DNA of 64,000 nt from Henriciella sp. (GTDB lineage Bacteria > Pseudomonadota > Alphaproteobacteria > Caulobacterales > Hyphomonadaceae): the NCBI GenBank assembly GCA_017642885.1, contig JAEPOM010000002.1, forward strand, positions 62,001-126,000, read 5' to 3'. The notes under the pieces were generated by a model. It saw only the letters and a list, made by a program, of their open reading frames with translations. It made no database searches and had not been told where the DNA came from. Made by a program: the position numbers and the translations under genes. Shown piece by piece: positions 17,002 through 25,705 of the stretch. How positions within the stretch are numbered: the stretch's first letter is position 1; each line of letters opens with the position of its first letter.

Positions 17002-17104
17002 AGTTTCGCTCCTTTTCCTGTCTTGAATCACGTAAGAACGCACCGGAACGGACGGAATAGGGGAAAATACTTGGTTCCGCCGACGGATCGATTGATCCAC
17101 AACG

Positions 17105-17126
17105 TTTCCAATTATTCACTTGGAAA
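17105..17126. promoter_or_regulatory. Palindrome between usp and the OmpA-type lipoprotein gene
   Basis: TTTCCAA-TTATTCAC-TTGGAAA is a perfect 7-bp inverted repeat with an 8-base spacer in the 171-bp region between the two divergent genes. It lies 47 bp before the lipoprotein start. It looks like an operator for an unidentified dimeric regulator. Confidence 0.4.
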
Positions 17127-17172
17127 TTCTGAGTCGTAATGGCGTGTTCAAACTGAAGCTGGGAGACCAATT

Positions 17173-17808
17173 ATGAAAACCACACTTACACTTCTTGCGG
17201 CCGGGGCCTTAATTGCCGGTTGTCAGAGCGTATCGAACCGTACGCTAGGTACGACGGCAGGCGGCGCCATTATCGGCGCTGGCGTCGGAATGATGGCTGG
17301 TGGCGACGACAAACGAAACGCCGCAATTGGCGCCGTTGTTGGCGGCCTCGCGGGCGCCGCAGTGGGCGTCTACATGGACAAACAGGAAGAGAAACTGCGC
17401 CAGCAAACTGCGGGTACCGGGATCGGTGTTGAGCGAGTCGGTGATCAGATCGCGCTATCCATGCCGTCCGGTCTGACCTTCGACGTCAACAGCTCAAGCA
17501 TCAAGGGCGACTTTTACGGCCCGTTGAATGATGTCAGCGCGACGCTGCAGGAGTATCCGAAGACGGCAGTCGACGTGGTCGGCCATGCGAGCTCTGATGG
17601 AGATGATGCCTACAATCAGCAACTCTCAGAGCGCCGGGCGACATCGGTGCAGACTTATCTCTCCAACAATGGTGTTCAGTCGGTTCGCCTGAACGCTATC
17701 GGGATGGGTGAAAACCAACCGATTGCTGATAATTCCACTCAGGCCGGTCGAGCGGCAAACAGACGCGTAGAGATCCTTCTCACGCCAATCGTCGAGGACG
17801 GCGCCTGA
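17173..17808 (+). CDS. OmpA-family lipoprotein with glycine zipper
   Basis: 211 residues. Signal peptide ending in the lipobox LIAGC, then a glycine-zipper segment (TTAGGAIIGAGVGMMAGG, AVVGGLAGAAVGVYMDKQ) and a C-terminal OmpA-like domain (DVVGHASSDGDDAYNQQLSERRATSVQTYL). In peptidoglycan-binding OmpA domains a Gly-His-Thr-Asp motif supplies an Asp that contacts diaminopimelate; here that position is Ser (GHASS) while the partner Arg in LSERRA is kept. Lipidation by Lgt is expected. The predicted place is the outer membrane, facing the cell wall. A bidirectional terminator follows immediately. Confidence 0.92.
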   Translation: MKTTLTLLAAGALIAGCQSVSNRTLGTTAGGAIIGAGVGMMAGGDDKRNAAIGAVVGGLAGAAVGVYMDKQEEKLRQQTAGTGIGVERVGDQIALSMPSGLTFDVNSSSIKGDFYGPLNDVSATLQEYPKTAVDVVGHASSDGDDAYNQQLSERRATSVQTYLSNNGVQSVRLNAIGMGENQPIADNSTQAGRAANRRVEILLTPIVEDGA

Positions 17809-17813
17809 TAAAA

Positions 17814-17849
17814 AAAGGCCGGAGTAGAACACTCCGGCCTTTCTTTTTG
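17814..17849. terminator. Bidirectional terminator between the OmpA-type gene and fadB
   Basis: AAAGGCCGGAGT pairs perfectly with ACTCCGGCCTTT across AGAAC. The plus strand continues TTTCTTTTTG and the minus strand continues with a run of seven T, so it can stop both converging transcripts. Confidence 0.88.
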
Positions 17850-17869
17850 TTTCGATTGAAAGTCGCGGC

Positions 17870-20104
17870 TTAGGCCGCGGCTTTTGCTTTGACGCCGCCT
17901 GGAGGGAAACGAGAATAGAACGTCTCTCCGTTTGCAGCCATGTCGCGCAGGAGCTGCGGGACTTTGAAACGGTCGCCATACTTCTCAGCCAGTGCATCAG
18001 CCTCGGCAACGAATTCCGGGATGCCCCAGATCAGGTCCATGTAAGAGGCGCAGCCACCTGTGTAAGGCGCAAAGCCCCAGGCGAGGATTGAACCAATATC
18101 TGCATCACGTGCGTCTGTGATCACACCTTCTTCAAAGCAGCGCGCCACTTCGACAGCCTGGCGCACCAGGAAGCGATTGGTGAGGTGCTTCTTCAGCTCG
18201 GGTGGGCACTCATCAACGGTCACATCGATGCGGCTGTTCAGGTCAGGCCACAAACGAGCGGGCTTCCCCTTCTCGTTATAGTCATAGAACCCTTTGCCAG
18301 CCTTACGACCGACGCGGCCCTGGTCTTCGACGAGCCAGGCCATCATCTGACCAAGCTCGTTAGCGTTGTAGTCGATGCCAGCTGCCTGAGCCATCTGACG
18401 CCCAACTTTCAGCGCCGTATCGAGACCAACGGAGTCTGACACTTCCAGTGCACCCATTGGCATGCCGGATTGGCGGCCGACATTCTCGATAATGGCAGGC
18501 TTGATGCCTTCTGCCAGCATCGCCATGCCTTCCTGGGTATATGTTCCGAAGCAGCGCGAGGTGTAGAAGCCGCGGCTGTCATTGACGACGATCGGCGTCT
18601 TCTTGATCGCCAGCACATAGTCAACTGACTTGGCGAGCGTTTCTTCCGAGGTCTTTTCACCTGTGATGATCTCAACCAGCCCCATCCGCTCAACCGGTGA
18701 GAAGAAGTGGATACCGATGAAGTTCGCGGGACGCTGAGAGGCTTCAGCAAGGCCCGTAATCGGCAGGGTAGAAGTGTTCGATCCAAAGATTGCGTCGGCG
18801 CTGATCACGTCTTCCGCCATTTTGGTGATCTTGGCTTTCAGCTCCGGATTCTCGAAGACAGCCTCAACCACCAGATCGGCACCTTTGACGTCGTCATAAT
18901 TGTCGGTCGTGGTGATCAGGTCGAGCAAGGCGTCGCCCTTTTCCTGGGTCGACTTACCGCGAGACACAGCTTTTTCGACCAGGCGGCGAGAATAGTCTTT
19001 GCCCTTCTCGGCATTCTCTTTTGAGACGTCAACAAGCACAGTTGGGATGCCCGCTTTCGCCTGAACATAGGCAATGCCGGCGCCCATAAGGCCCGCGCCG
19101 ATGACGGCAATTTTTTTGAACTCGGTCTTGTCATATCCGGCTGGACGGTTCCCGCCTTTGGACAATTCCTGCATCGACAGGAAGAGCGAGCGGATCATCG
19201 CTTTCGCTTCCGGACGCTGCTGCGTGTTGATGAAGTAACGTGTTTCGATCCGAAGACCGGCATCGATCGGCACCTGCGTACCTTCATAAACGCAAGACAG
19301 AATGTTCTTCTGAGCCGGGTAATTGCCATAGGTTTTTGCCGCCAGCATCGCGTTCGACATTGTGGCAACCTGACCAGCACCTGGCGCACGGTGCACAACA
19401 CCGCCGGGCATTTTGAAGCCCTTCTCGTCCCAGGGGGCTTTCGCGTCTGGGTTGGCTTTGATCCATTCCTTACACTTGGCGACGGTGTCCGCAGACGCAG
19501 CGAGCTCGTTCACGACTCCCATCTTGTGGGCCTTGTCAGCTTTGATGCTCGTGCCCTGAAGGATCATCGGGAGCGCTTCCTGAACGCCGATCAGGCGCGG
19601 CAGTCGCTGCGTCCCGCCAGCACCTGGCAGGAGACCAATCTTGGCTTCTGGCAGGCCAAACTGAATGCGTGGATTATCATTTGCTGCGACGCGGTAGTGC
19701 CCAGCGAGCGCCACTTCGAGACCGCCGCCAAGAGCAAGGCCGTTCAACGCAACGGCCACCGGCTTCCCGCACGTTTCCAGCTCACGCAGAGTCTTGTTGA
19801 GGGCAAAGCCGCGTTCAAACTGCTTGGCCTTCAGCTCGGCTTCAGACATTTCGGTTTCCGGCTTGCCGCCGCCTGCGCTTTCATTCATTTCGCCGAGATC
19901 GGCTCCAGCGCAAAATCCAGATGGCTTGCCTGACGAGATCACCAGGCCGGTAATCTTGTCGTTCTCCGCAACTTCATTGGTGATCGCGATAATGTCGGCG
20001 ATCGCCTTGCCGGTCAGCGTGTTCATGCTGCGGCCGGGAACGTCAAAGATCGCGTGCGCGATACCATCTGCATCAATGTCGAAAGAGAATGTTTCGAGGT
20101 TCAT
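17870..20104 (-). CDS. fadB: Fatty-acid oxidation complex alpha subunit (enoyl-CoA hydratase / 3-hydroxyacyl-CoA dehydrogenase)
   Basis: 744 residues. The N-terminal crotonase domain (about 1-200) has GFCAGADLGEM and LNGLALGGGLEVALAGHYRVA with oxyanion-hole glycines, and FGLPEAKIGLLPGAGGTQRLPR with the catalytic Glu. The C-terminal half has the NAD-binding loop IGAGLMGAGIAYVQAKAG, the dehydrogenase signature FIGIHFFSPVERMGLVEII with its catalytic His, and a C-terminal dimerisation domain (GRKAGKGFYDYNEKGK). It catalyses hydration and NAD-dependent oxidation in beta-oxidation. Last gene of a minus-strand run with fadA, 20 bp after a small glycine-zipper gene. FadB versus FadJ cannot be told apart with certainty. 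Confidence 0.95.
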   Translation of the reverse strand: MNLETFSFDIDADGIAHAIFDVPGRSMNTLTGKAIADIIAITNEVAENDKITGLVISSGKPSGFCAGADLGEMNESAGGGKPETEMSEAELKAKQFERGFALNKTLRELETCGKPVAVALNGLALGGGLEVALAGHYRVAANDNPRIQFGLPEAKIGLLPGAGGTQRLPRLIGVQEALPMILQGTSIKADKAHKMGVVNELAASADTVAKCKEWIKANPDAKAPWDEKGFKMPGGVVHRAPGAGQVATMSNAMLAAKTYGNYPAQKNILSCVYEGTQVPIDAGLRIETRYFINTQQRPEAKAMIRSLFLSMQELSKGGNRPAGYDKTEFKKIAVIGAGLMGAGIAYVQAKAGIPTVLVDVSKENAEKGKDYSRRLVEKAVSRGKSTQEKGDALLDLITTTDNYDDVKGADLVVEAVFENPELKAKITKMAEDVISADAIFGSNTSTLPITGLAEASQRPANFIGIHFFSPVERMGLVEIITGEKTSEETLAKSVDYVLAIKKTPIVVNDSRGFYTSRCFGTYTQEGMAMLAEGIKPAIIENVGRQSGMPMGALEVSDSVGLDTALKVGRQMAQAAGIDYNANELGQMMAWLVEDQGRVGRKAGKGFYDYNEKGKPARLWPDLNSRIDVTVDECPPELKKHLTNRFLVRQAVEVARCFEEGVITDARDADIGSILAWGFAPYTGGCASYMDLIWGIPEFVAEADALAEKYGDRFKVPQLLRDMAANGETFYSRFPPGGVKAKAAA

Positions 20105-20124
20105 TTTTCTTATTCCTTACGGGG

Positions 20125-20313
20125 CTACTCGCCCTCGTCTTTGTTGTCGTCTTCAGAATCAGATCCGGCTGCCATCAGGGTCGTTCCAAGCGCAGCACCG
20201 ATGGCGATCCCTACGGGGAGCCAGATGGCGATGTCGCCGGTAGCGGCACCAAGGGCTGCGCCAATCGCAACACCGGCACCAAGACCAATTGGAAGCGCGG
20301 ATTTCTTCGCCAA
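20125..20313 (-). CDS. Small glycine-zipper membrane protein between fadA and fadB
   Basis: 62 residues from a TTG codon at 20313, two bases after the fadA stop. After a basic MAKKS start comes an almost pure Gly/Ala/Ile hydrophobic hairpin (GLGAGVAIGAALGAATGDIAIWLPVGIAIGAALG) and a highly acidic tail (SDSEDDNKDEGE). The GxxxG spacing is typical of helix-packing glycine-zipper proteins. No ATG is available in frame without running into fadA, but GAGCGGG lies 6-12 bases before the TTG, and the spacing suggests translational coupling. Function unknown; perhaps a membrane partner of the fatty-acid enzymes. Confidence 0.65.
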   Translation of the reverse strand: MAKKSALPIGLGAGVAIGAALGAATGDIAIWLPVGIAIGAALGTTLMAAGSDSEDDNKDEGE

Positions 20314-20315
20314 AA

Positions 20316-21521
20316 TTAAACCCGCTCGATGATCGTCGCGGTGCCCATACCGGCGCCAACACAAAGGGTGACCAAAGCGGTCTCCTTGTCTGCGCGCTCC
20401 AGCTCGTCGACCATGGTGCCGAGCAGCATTCCGCCGGTGGCTCCGAGTGGATGACCCATCGCGATTGCGCCGCCATTCACATTCATCTTTTCATGATCAA
20501 TGCCCAGAAGGTGCATCATCAGCATTGGGACAGAGGCGAAAGCTTCGTTCAGCTCGTAAAGATCGATATCGTCGACTTCCATGCCAGCCTTCTTCAGGGC
20601 TTTCAGGGTGACGTCGGTTGGACCCGTGAGCATGATGCCAGGCTCAGACCCGATAGACGCCATTTGCTTGACGCGGGCGCGAGGTTTGAGGCCAAGCCGT
20701 TCACCCATCTCTTTCGATCCGAAAAGGACGGCAGACGCCCCGTCAACGATGCCAGAAGAGTTCCCGGCATGATGGACGTGATTGATTGCTTCCAGCTCTG
20801 GGTAGCGTTGCTTGATGACTTCATCGAAGCCCATTGCGCCCATACCGGCAAAGCTGGGGTTCAACGCGGCGAGGCTCTGCATGTCCGCATCCGGGCGCAT
20901 ATGCTCATCATGGTCGAGGCGAATGCCGCCCATCTGGTCTTTGACCGCAACGATTGACTTGGAGAAACGATTCTCTTCCCAGGCCTGCGATGCGCGTCGC
21001 TGCGACTCAACTGCGTAGGCGTCGACGTCATCGCGGGAGAAGCCCCACTTGGTTGCAATCGTGTCAGCCCCGACGCCTTGCGGCGAGAAGTAGGACTTCA
21101 AAGCAATTTGCGGGTCAGACGACCAGGCACCGCCAGCAGCGCCCATTGGCACGCGGCTCATGCTTTCAATACCGCCGCCAATCGCCATGTCGGCCTCGCC
21201 GGTCATAACCTTCGCTGCAGCCATGTTGCAGGCTTCGAGCCCCGAGGCGCAGAAACGATCGACCTGCACGCCAGCCGTGGTTTCGGCATAGTCGGCGTTC
21301 AGAACGGCGATCCGGGCAATATCTCCGCCCTGCTCACCGACCGGTGAAACGCATCCAAGGACAACATCATCGACATATTTGGTGTCGAGATCATTGCGGT
21401 CGCGAATGGCTTCCAGGGTTTGTGTCGACAGCTCGAGCGCGGTGATTTCGTGCAAGCTACCAGATTTCTTACCCTTGCCCCGCGGGGTGCGGACGGCATC
21501 GTAAATATAGGCTTCAGTCAT
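20316..21521 (-). CDS. fadA: Acetyl-CoA C-acyltransferase (3-ketoacyl-CoA thiolase)
   Basis: 401-residue thiolase for the last step of beta-oxidation. Family motifs: nucleophile Cys in [25 protein letters not shown], the NEAFA motif, the [15 protein letters not shown] loop with the catalytic His, and the second catalytic Cys in [15 protein letters not shown] precedes the ATG. Lies 35 bp after the thioesterase stop, two bases before the glycine-zipper gene, in the predicted LiuR-controlled operon. Confidence 0.96.
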   Translation of the reverse strand: MTEAYIYDAVRTPRGKGKKSGSLHEITALELSTQTLEAIRDRNDLDTKYVDDVVLGCVSPVGEQGGDIARIAVLNADYAETTAGVQVDRFCASGLEACNMAAAKVMTGEADMAIGGGIESMSRVPMGAAGGAWSSDPQIALKSYFSPQGVGADTIATKWGFSRDDVDAYAVESQRRASQAWEENRFSKSIVAVKDQMGGIRLDHDEHMRPDADMQSLAALNPSFAGMGAMGFDEVIKQRYPELEAINHVHHAGNSSGIVDGASAVLFGSKEMGERLGLKPRARVKQMASIGSEPGIMLTGPTDVTLKALKKAGMEVDDIDLYELNEAFASVPMLMMHLLGIDHEKMNVNGGAIAMGHPLGATGGMLLGTMVDELERADKETALVTLCVGAGMGTATIIERV

Positions 21522-21556
21522 GGGAGGTCTCTCCTGTCTTAAACTCGTTAAACGCT

Positions 21557-21985
21557 TTATTTTGCTGGCGCCTTCATGGGGTTGATGGCGAGGGAAGCGG
21601 TCGCTCGCGCAGCTTCTTTGCCGCGAGAGTCGTATAGGTCCGCCTCAGCGAAAATCACTTGTCGACCAATGTTGCGGAGCCGAGCGGCGACTTCAATCGC
21701 GCCAACTCTCACAGGCCGTAAAAATGTCGTGTGCAGGTCGATGGTCGACGGAAAAGCCCGTGTTCCCGTCTTGATCGTAGCGAGCATGCCAATTGTATCA
21801 TCAAGCATGGCGGAAAGGTATCCACCTTGAATATAGCCCGCAGGATTGGTGAATTCCCGCTTGCCTTCAAATGCCACGCGCGTTTCCATCTTGCTCATGT
21901 CGAGCGAGAGCAGCTTGAAGCCGAGAGACCTGGAGCTCTCGGCTGGCTTAGGGAAGACTTCCGCGACGAGGTGGCTATCGGGCAA
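21557..21985 (-). CDS. PaaI-family hotdog thioesterase
   Basis: 142 residues. Single hotdog fold with the PaaI signature: [23 protein letters not shown] (GG and Asp acting on the thioester), [15 protein letters not shown] and [21 protein letters not shown]. Probably hydrolyses acyl-CoA, releasing CoA if intermediates pile up. The frame begins with a TTG one base after the acyl-CoA dehydrogenase stop, with GAGGA nine bases upstream, so the rare start is credible and coupling is likely. Confidence 0.88.
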   Translation of the reverse strand: MPDSHLVAEVFPKPAESSRSLGFKLLSLDMSKMETRVAFEGKREFTNPAGYIQGGYLSAMLDDTIGMLATIKTGTRAFPSTIDLHTTFLRPVRVGAIEVAARLRNIGRQVIFAEADLYDSRGKEAARATASLAINPMKAPAK

Positions 21986-21986
21986 A

Positions 21987-23150
21987 CTAAAGCGTCCTCG
22001 CGATCAGCATTTTCATGACTTCATTGGCGCCGCCATAGATGCGCTGGACACGGGCATCCTGGTACATCTGACCGATCGGATACTCATCCATATAACCCCA
22101 GCCGCCATGCAGCTGCAGGCACTCGTCGATAATCTTGCACTGCAGGTCAGAGATCCAGTATTTTGACATTGACGCTGTCGCCGCATCCAGCTCACCTTTC
22201 AGAAGAAGCTCTGTGCAGTGGTCCGCGAACACTTTCGCAACCGTCGCTTCGGTCTTGCATTCCGCGAGCTTGAACTGGGTGTTCTGGAAGTCAAAAATGG
22301 TTCCGCCAAACGCCTTACGCTGCTTCACATAAGCGACGGTTTCATTGATCGCGCGCTCAATCATACCGATGCCTTGAATACCGATAATGTGCCGCTCTTG
22401 CGGGAGCTTTTGCATCAGCTGAATGAAGCCCTGCCCCTCTTCCGGGCCGAGCAACGCCGAGGCCGGGACTTTAACATCATTGAAAAACAGCTCGGACGTA
22501 TCAGCGGCAGGCTGGCCAATTTTTTTCAGATTGCGACCACGTTCAAAACCTTCAACTTCATCGGTCTCAACCATCATGATCGAAATGCCCTTGGCGCCCT
22601 TGCTTGGGTCGGTCTTGGCGCAGACGAGGATCAGATTGGCTGTCTGACCATTGGTGATAAAGGTCTTGGAGCCGTTGATTACGTACCCATTGCCGTCTTT
22701 CTTGGCGGTGGTCTTGATGTTCTGAAGGTCCGAGCCTGTACCTGGCTCGGTCATCGCAATGGCGCAGACAAGCTCACCCGTCGCGAGCTTTGGAAGGAGG
22801 CGCTGCTTTTGTTCTTCCGAGCCGTAGGAGATGATGTAAGGCGCAACAATCGCGTTGTGCAGACCGATACCAAAGCCGGCAATGCCCTGTTTTTCGAGTT
22901 GCTCGATAATCACCGCGTCATGCCGGAAATCACCCCCAGCGCCGCCATATTCCTCTGGCGCGGAAACCAGAAGAAGCCCCTGCTCGCCGGCCTGCTTCCA
23001 GACCTCACGCGGCACCATCCCGGCCTCGCGCCATCCTTCAACTTGCGGCTTCAGCTCCTTTTCAAAGAACTGCGAGACGGCATCGTCGAAAATCTTGATT
23101 TCCTCATCCTGACGCCACTGCGCTGGCGGTACGTTGAGGACATCAGACAT
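21987..23150 (-). CDS. Acyl-CoA dehydrogenase, short/medium-chain type
   Basis: 387-residue FAD enzyme for the first step of beta-oxidation or of branched-chain acyl-CoA breakdown. Typical signatures: CAIAMTEPGTGSDLQNIKT, YVINGSKTFITNGQTANLILV and the C-terminal CLQLHGGWGYMDEYPIGQMYQDARVQRIYGGANEVMK. The electrons should go to EtfAB. First gene of the run ACAD, thioesterase, fadA, glycine zipper, fadB; a LiuR-like operator lies 30 bp before its start. Confidence 0.95.
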   Translation of the reverse strand: MSDVLNVPPAQWRQDEEIKIFDDAVSQFFEKELKPQVEGWREAGMVPREVWKQAGEQGLLLVSAPEEYGGAGGDFRHDAVIIEQLEKQGIAGFGIGLHNAIVAPYIISYGSEEQKQRLLPKLATGELVCAIAMTEPGTGSDLQNIKTTAKKDGNGYVINGSKTFITNGQTANLILVCAKTDPSKGAKGISIMMVETDEVEGFERGRNLKKIGQPAADTSELFFNDVKVPASALLGPEEGQGFIQLMQKLPQERHIIGIQGIGMIERAINETVAYVKQRKAFGGTIFDFQNTQFKLAECKTEATVAKVFADHCTELLLKGELDAATASMSKYWISDLQCKIIDECLQLHGGWGYMDEYPIGQMYQDARVQRIYGGANEVMKMLIARTL

Positions 23151-23179
23151 GAGTGAGCTCCCGGAATTGGAAAATTACG

Positions 23180-23195
23180 TTTACGTTCACGTCAA
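23180..23195. promoter_or_regulatory. LiuR-like operator before the fad operon
   Basis: TTTACGT-TC-ACGTCAA is a 16-base near-perfect palindrome that matches the LiuR pattern TTTACGT-nn-ACGTAAA. It is 29 bp upstream of the acyl-CoA dehydrogenase start at 23150 and overlaps the expected core promoter. An extra ACGT half-site sits just to its left (23177-23180). Confidence 0.7.
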
Positions 23196-23252
23196 TGTAG
23201 GCACAAATCGCCGTTTTGACCAGCGGTGACGCAACGGGAAGTTACAGTGAAA

Positions 23253-23278
23253 TCAGCCAATCCACGCGAATTGGCTGA
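23253..23278 (-). terminator. Hairpin after the large acyl-CoA dehydrogenase gene
   Basis: TCAGCCAAT pairs perfectly with ATTGGCTGA over an eight-base loop, 21 bp after the stop of the gene ending at 23300. On the minus strand only three T follow the stem, so it is a weak terminator or a processing hairpin. Confidence 0.5.
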
Positions 23279-23299
23279 CTCCATTGTCGTTCGGAGTGA

Positions 23300-25081
23300 T
23301 TAGAACCGGTCCGCAGGCAAAGCCATCATCAGGTCCGCACCCGTTTTCAACTTGGCCAGATGCGATGCCGTTTCCGGCAATACGCGAGCAATATAGTATT
23401 TCCCGGTGACGATCTTGTCGTCATAGAACGGATCACTGCCGCGCTTCTCAAGCGAGACCTGAGCCATCTTCGCCCACATGTAAGCGAGCGCGGTGAGACC
23501 GAAGAGCTGCAGGTAATCAGTCGACGCTGCACCCGCATTATTGAAATCGGTCATTCCGTTCTGCATGAGCCAGGTCGTTCCGTCCTGTAATTGCGCTTTG
23601 GCAGATTTCAGGCCTTCCAGGAACGGCTCCAGTTCAGCATTGCCTTCATGGCTGCCGACAAAATCATCAATCTCGGCGAAGAAACTGAACACGGCGCGGC
23701 CACCGTTAGCGGCGAGCTTACGCCCCACGAGGTCCAGCGCCTGAATCCCGTTCGTGCCTTCATAAATCAGCGTGATGCGGCAATCGCGCACAAATTGCTC
23801 AAGGCCCCACTCCTGGGTGAAGCCTGACCCGCCATGGATCTGCAGCGCTTCGTTCGCCATCTTGAACCCGCGATCGGTCAGGAACGCCTTGATGACCGGC
23901 GTCAGCAGCGCCATGTAGTCACCGGCTTTTTCGCGAACTTTCTCGTCCTGCGACCTGTGGTGAAGATCGCCATGCAGCGCAGTCCAGTAGGTGAACGCCC
24001 GAGCGCCTTCGATAAACGCTTTCTGGTCCATCAGCATACGTCGCACATCAGGGTGAACGATGACAGGATCAGCAGGCTTGTCTGGGGCCTGCACGCCTTT
24101 CAGAGAGCGGCCCTGCAGGCGGTCATTCGCGAAGTCGACTGCGTTTTGGTACGCCACTTCAGCCTGGCTGAGGCCCTGCATGCCAACGCCCAGACGCGCC
24201 TCGTTCATCATCACGAACATGGTGCGCATGCCTTTATGCTCTTCTCCGACAAGCCAACCCGTCGCGCCATCATAGTTCATGACGCACGTGGCGTTGCCGT
24301 GAATACCCATCTTCTCTTCGAGGCCGCCGCAAGACGCAGGATTGCGATCGCCCAGAGACCCGTCTTCATTGACGATGAATTTCGGAACGACGAAGAGCGA
24401 AATGCCCTTGATGCCTTCTGGCGCGCCTTCGATGCGGGCGAGCACAAGGTGAATGATATTATCCGTGAGATCCTGCTCTCCGCCGGAGATCCAGATTTTC
24501 TGACCGGTAATTTTGTAGGATCCATCTGGCTGCGGGACCGCTTTAGTCTTGATCAGACCGAGATCCGTTCCGCATTGCGGCTCGGTCAGGTTCATGGTGC
24601 CAGCCCATTCGCCCGAAGCCATTTTTGGTCCGTATTTCGCTTTCTGTTCGTCAGAGCCGCCAGCCATAAGTGCTTCAAACGCGCCTGAGGTCAGACCCGG
24701 ATACATCGCGAAGGCCATGTTGGCTGAAGAGGTCATCTCGCTGGTCGCCATATTGACGACGTGCGGCAGACCCTGGCCGCCCATTTCAGGCGACTTGCCA
24801 AGCAAGGGCCAGCCATTCTCGACCATTTGGCGGTAGGCATCCGGGAAGCCATCAGGCGTCTTTACGCTGGCATCTGCATTGCGAACACAGCCCTGCTCAT
24901 CGCCAACTTTGTTGAGCGGGAACAAAACTTCTTTTGCAAACTTGCCGGATTCTTCGAGGATCGCATCGATCAAATCAGGCGTCGCGTCCTCAAACCCAGG
25001 CAGGTTGGAATAGTTCTGCAATGACAGCACGTCATGCAGGATAAATTTCATGTCGCGAACAGGTGCATCGTAACGTGGCAT
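23300..25081 (-). CDS. Acyl-CoA dehydrogenase, large form with C-terminal extension
   Basis: 593 residues, the long acyl-CoA dehydrogenase class with an extra C-terminal domain (about 470-590). The core shows GTMNLTEPQCGTDLGLIKTKA, ITGQKIWISGGEQDLTDNI, the NEARLGVGMQGLSQAEVAYQNA helix, and ALQIHGGSGFTQEWGLEQFVRDCRITLIYEGTNGIQALDLVGRK with the catalytic region. Expected to act on longer-chain acyl-CoA and to reduce ETF. GGGAGG precedes the ATG. It lies 99 bp after the LiuR gene on the same strand. Confidence 0.95.
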   Translation of the reverse strand: MPRYDAPVRDMKFILHDVLSLQNYSNLPGFEDATPDLIDAILEESGKFAKEVLFPLNKVGDEQGCVRNADASVKTPDGFPDAYRQMVENGWPLLGKSPEMGGQGLPHVVNMATSEMTSSANMAFAMYPGLTSGAFEALMAGGSDEQKAKYGPKMASGEWAGTMNLTEPQCGTDLGLIKTKAVPQPDGSYKITGQKIWISGGEQDLTDNIIHLVLARIEGAPEGIKGISLFVVPKFIVNEDGSLGDRNPASCGGLEEKMGIHGNATCVMNYDGATGWLVGEEHKGMRTMFVMMNEARLGVGMQGLSQAEVAYQNAVDFANDRLQGRSLKGVQAPDKPADPVIVHPDVRRMLMDQKAFIEGARAFTYWTALHGDLHHRSQDEKVREKAGDYMALLTPVIKAFLTDRGFKMANEALQIHGGSGFTQEWGLEQFVRDCRITLIYEGTNGIQALDLVGRKLAANGGRAVFSFFAEIDDFVGSHEGNAELEPFLEGLKSAKAQLQDGTTWLMQNGMTDFNNAGAASTDYLQLFGLTALAYMWAKMAQVSLEKRGSDPFYDDKIVTGKYYIARVLPETASHLAKLKTGADLMMALPADRF

Positions 25082-25108
25082 CAGGGCCTCCCATCAGGAA
25101 ATATTATT

Positions 25109-25140
25109 AAACCGTGACGCTTGATCTAGCGTCACGGTTT
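25109..25140 (-). terminator. Long hairpin between liuR and the acyl-CoA dehydrogenase gene
   Basis: AAACCGTGACGC pairs perfectly with GCGTCACGGTTT across an eight-base loop. On the minus strand the stem is followed by TTTAATAATATTT, which is T-rich but interrupted. It may end the liuR transcript partially, letting some messages continue into the dehydrogenase gene. Confidence 0.6.
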
Positions 25141-25180
25141 GGAAAGGTCATTCAACTCTTACGGGTCAAACTGTAATTGA

Positions 25181-25660
25181 TCACGCGTCGTCCAGTTGGC
25201 GACGGGCAACCTCATCATAGGCTTTGAGATTTTCCGCCTCAGCGGCACCCGGACCAATCTTGTCGAGCTGCTCCTCCAGCCATTCGATCCCGCGATGCAA
25301 TTCCTGCAGCGCCATCTCAATGTCTTCGCGTTGGCTTTCGAGTTCCTTGATCTGGTTCTGGAACTTGACCAGCGACATGCGCATTTGAGCGCGTTGGCCA
25401 TCCTCGAGGCCATACAGGTCGAGGATTTCGCGAATGTCCGCCAATGGCAGACCGAGGCGCTTTAGGCGCACAATGATCTTCACGCGTCCGCGGTCTCGGT
25501 GCGAGTAAACGCGCGTCATGCCATCCCGGGCCGGGTGGAGCATGTCTTTGTCTTCATAGAAGCGCAGCGCACGTGGGGTGATTCCAAACTCGCGGGCCAG
25601 TTCCGAAATCGAAAAGGTCCGGGAGTCAGCGATAGAAAGGGATGAAACGGTATCAGGCAT
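25181..25660 (-). CDS. liuR: MerR-family regulator of acyl-CoA catabolism, LiuR type
   Basis: 159 residues. N-terminal winged helix-turn-helix of the MerR family (FSISELAREFGITPRALRFYEDKDML, then YSHRDRGRVKIIVRLKRLGLPLADIREILDLY) and a long C-terminal dimerisation coiled coil (QNQIKELESQREDIEMALQELHRG). No metal-binding cysteines. LiuR-type regulators control leucine/isovalerate and fatty-acid degradation in proteobacteria by binding a TTTACGT-nn-ACGTAAA palindrome. Such palindromes lie in its own promoter and before the fad and etf operons, which supports the name. Acyl-CoA derivatives would be the expected inducers. Confidence 0.85.
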   Translation of the reverse strand: MPDTVSSLSIADSRTFSISELAREFGITPRALRFYEDKDMLHPARDGMTRVYSHRDRGRVKIIVRLKRLGLPLADIREILDLYGLEDGQRAQMRMSLVKFQNQIKELESQREDIEMALQELHRGIEWLEEQLDKIGPGAAEAENLKAYDEVARRQLDDA

Positions 25661-25679
25661 GAACCCAATATGCCTCGTC

Positions 25680-25695
25680 TTTACGCGAACGTCAA
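25680..25695. promoter_or_regulatory. LiuR-like operator in the liuR promoter
   Basis: TTTACGC-GA-ACGTCAA, one base off the symmetrical pattern in each arm, lies 19 bp before the liuR start, pointing to autoregulation. Confidence 0.65.
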
Positions 25696-25705
25696 CGTCA
25701 CCCGC

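Noticed and set aside
17044-17110. GGAAC and CGTT elements suggesting an EcfG stress promoter between usp and the OmpA-type gene
   Set aside because: No pair has the 16-18 base spacing in the correct order on either strand.
21543-21556. TTAA-ACTCG-TTAA resembling a CtrA box before fadA
   Set aside because: The spacer is five bases, not seven, and it lies inside an operon.
22218-23156. 312-codon plus-strand frame opposite the acyl-CoA dehydrogenase
   Set aside because: Antisense shadow of a well-identified gene.
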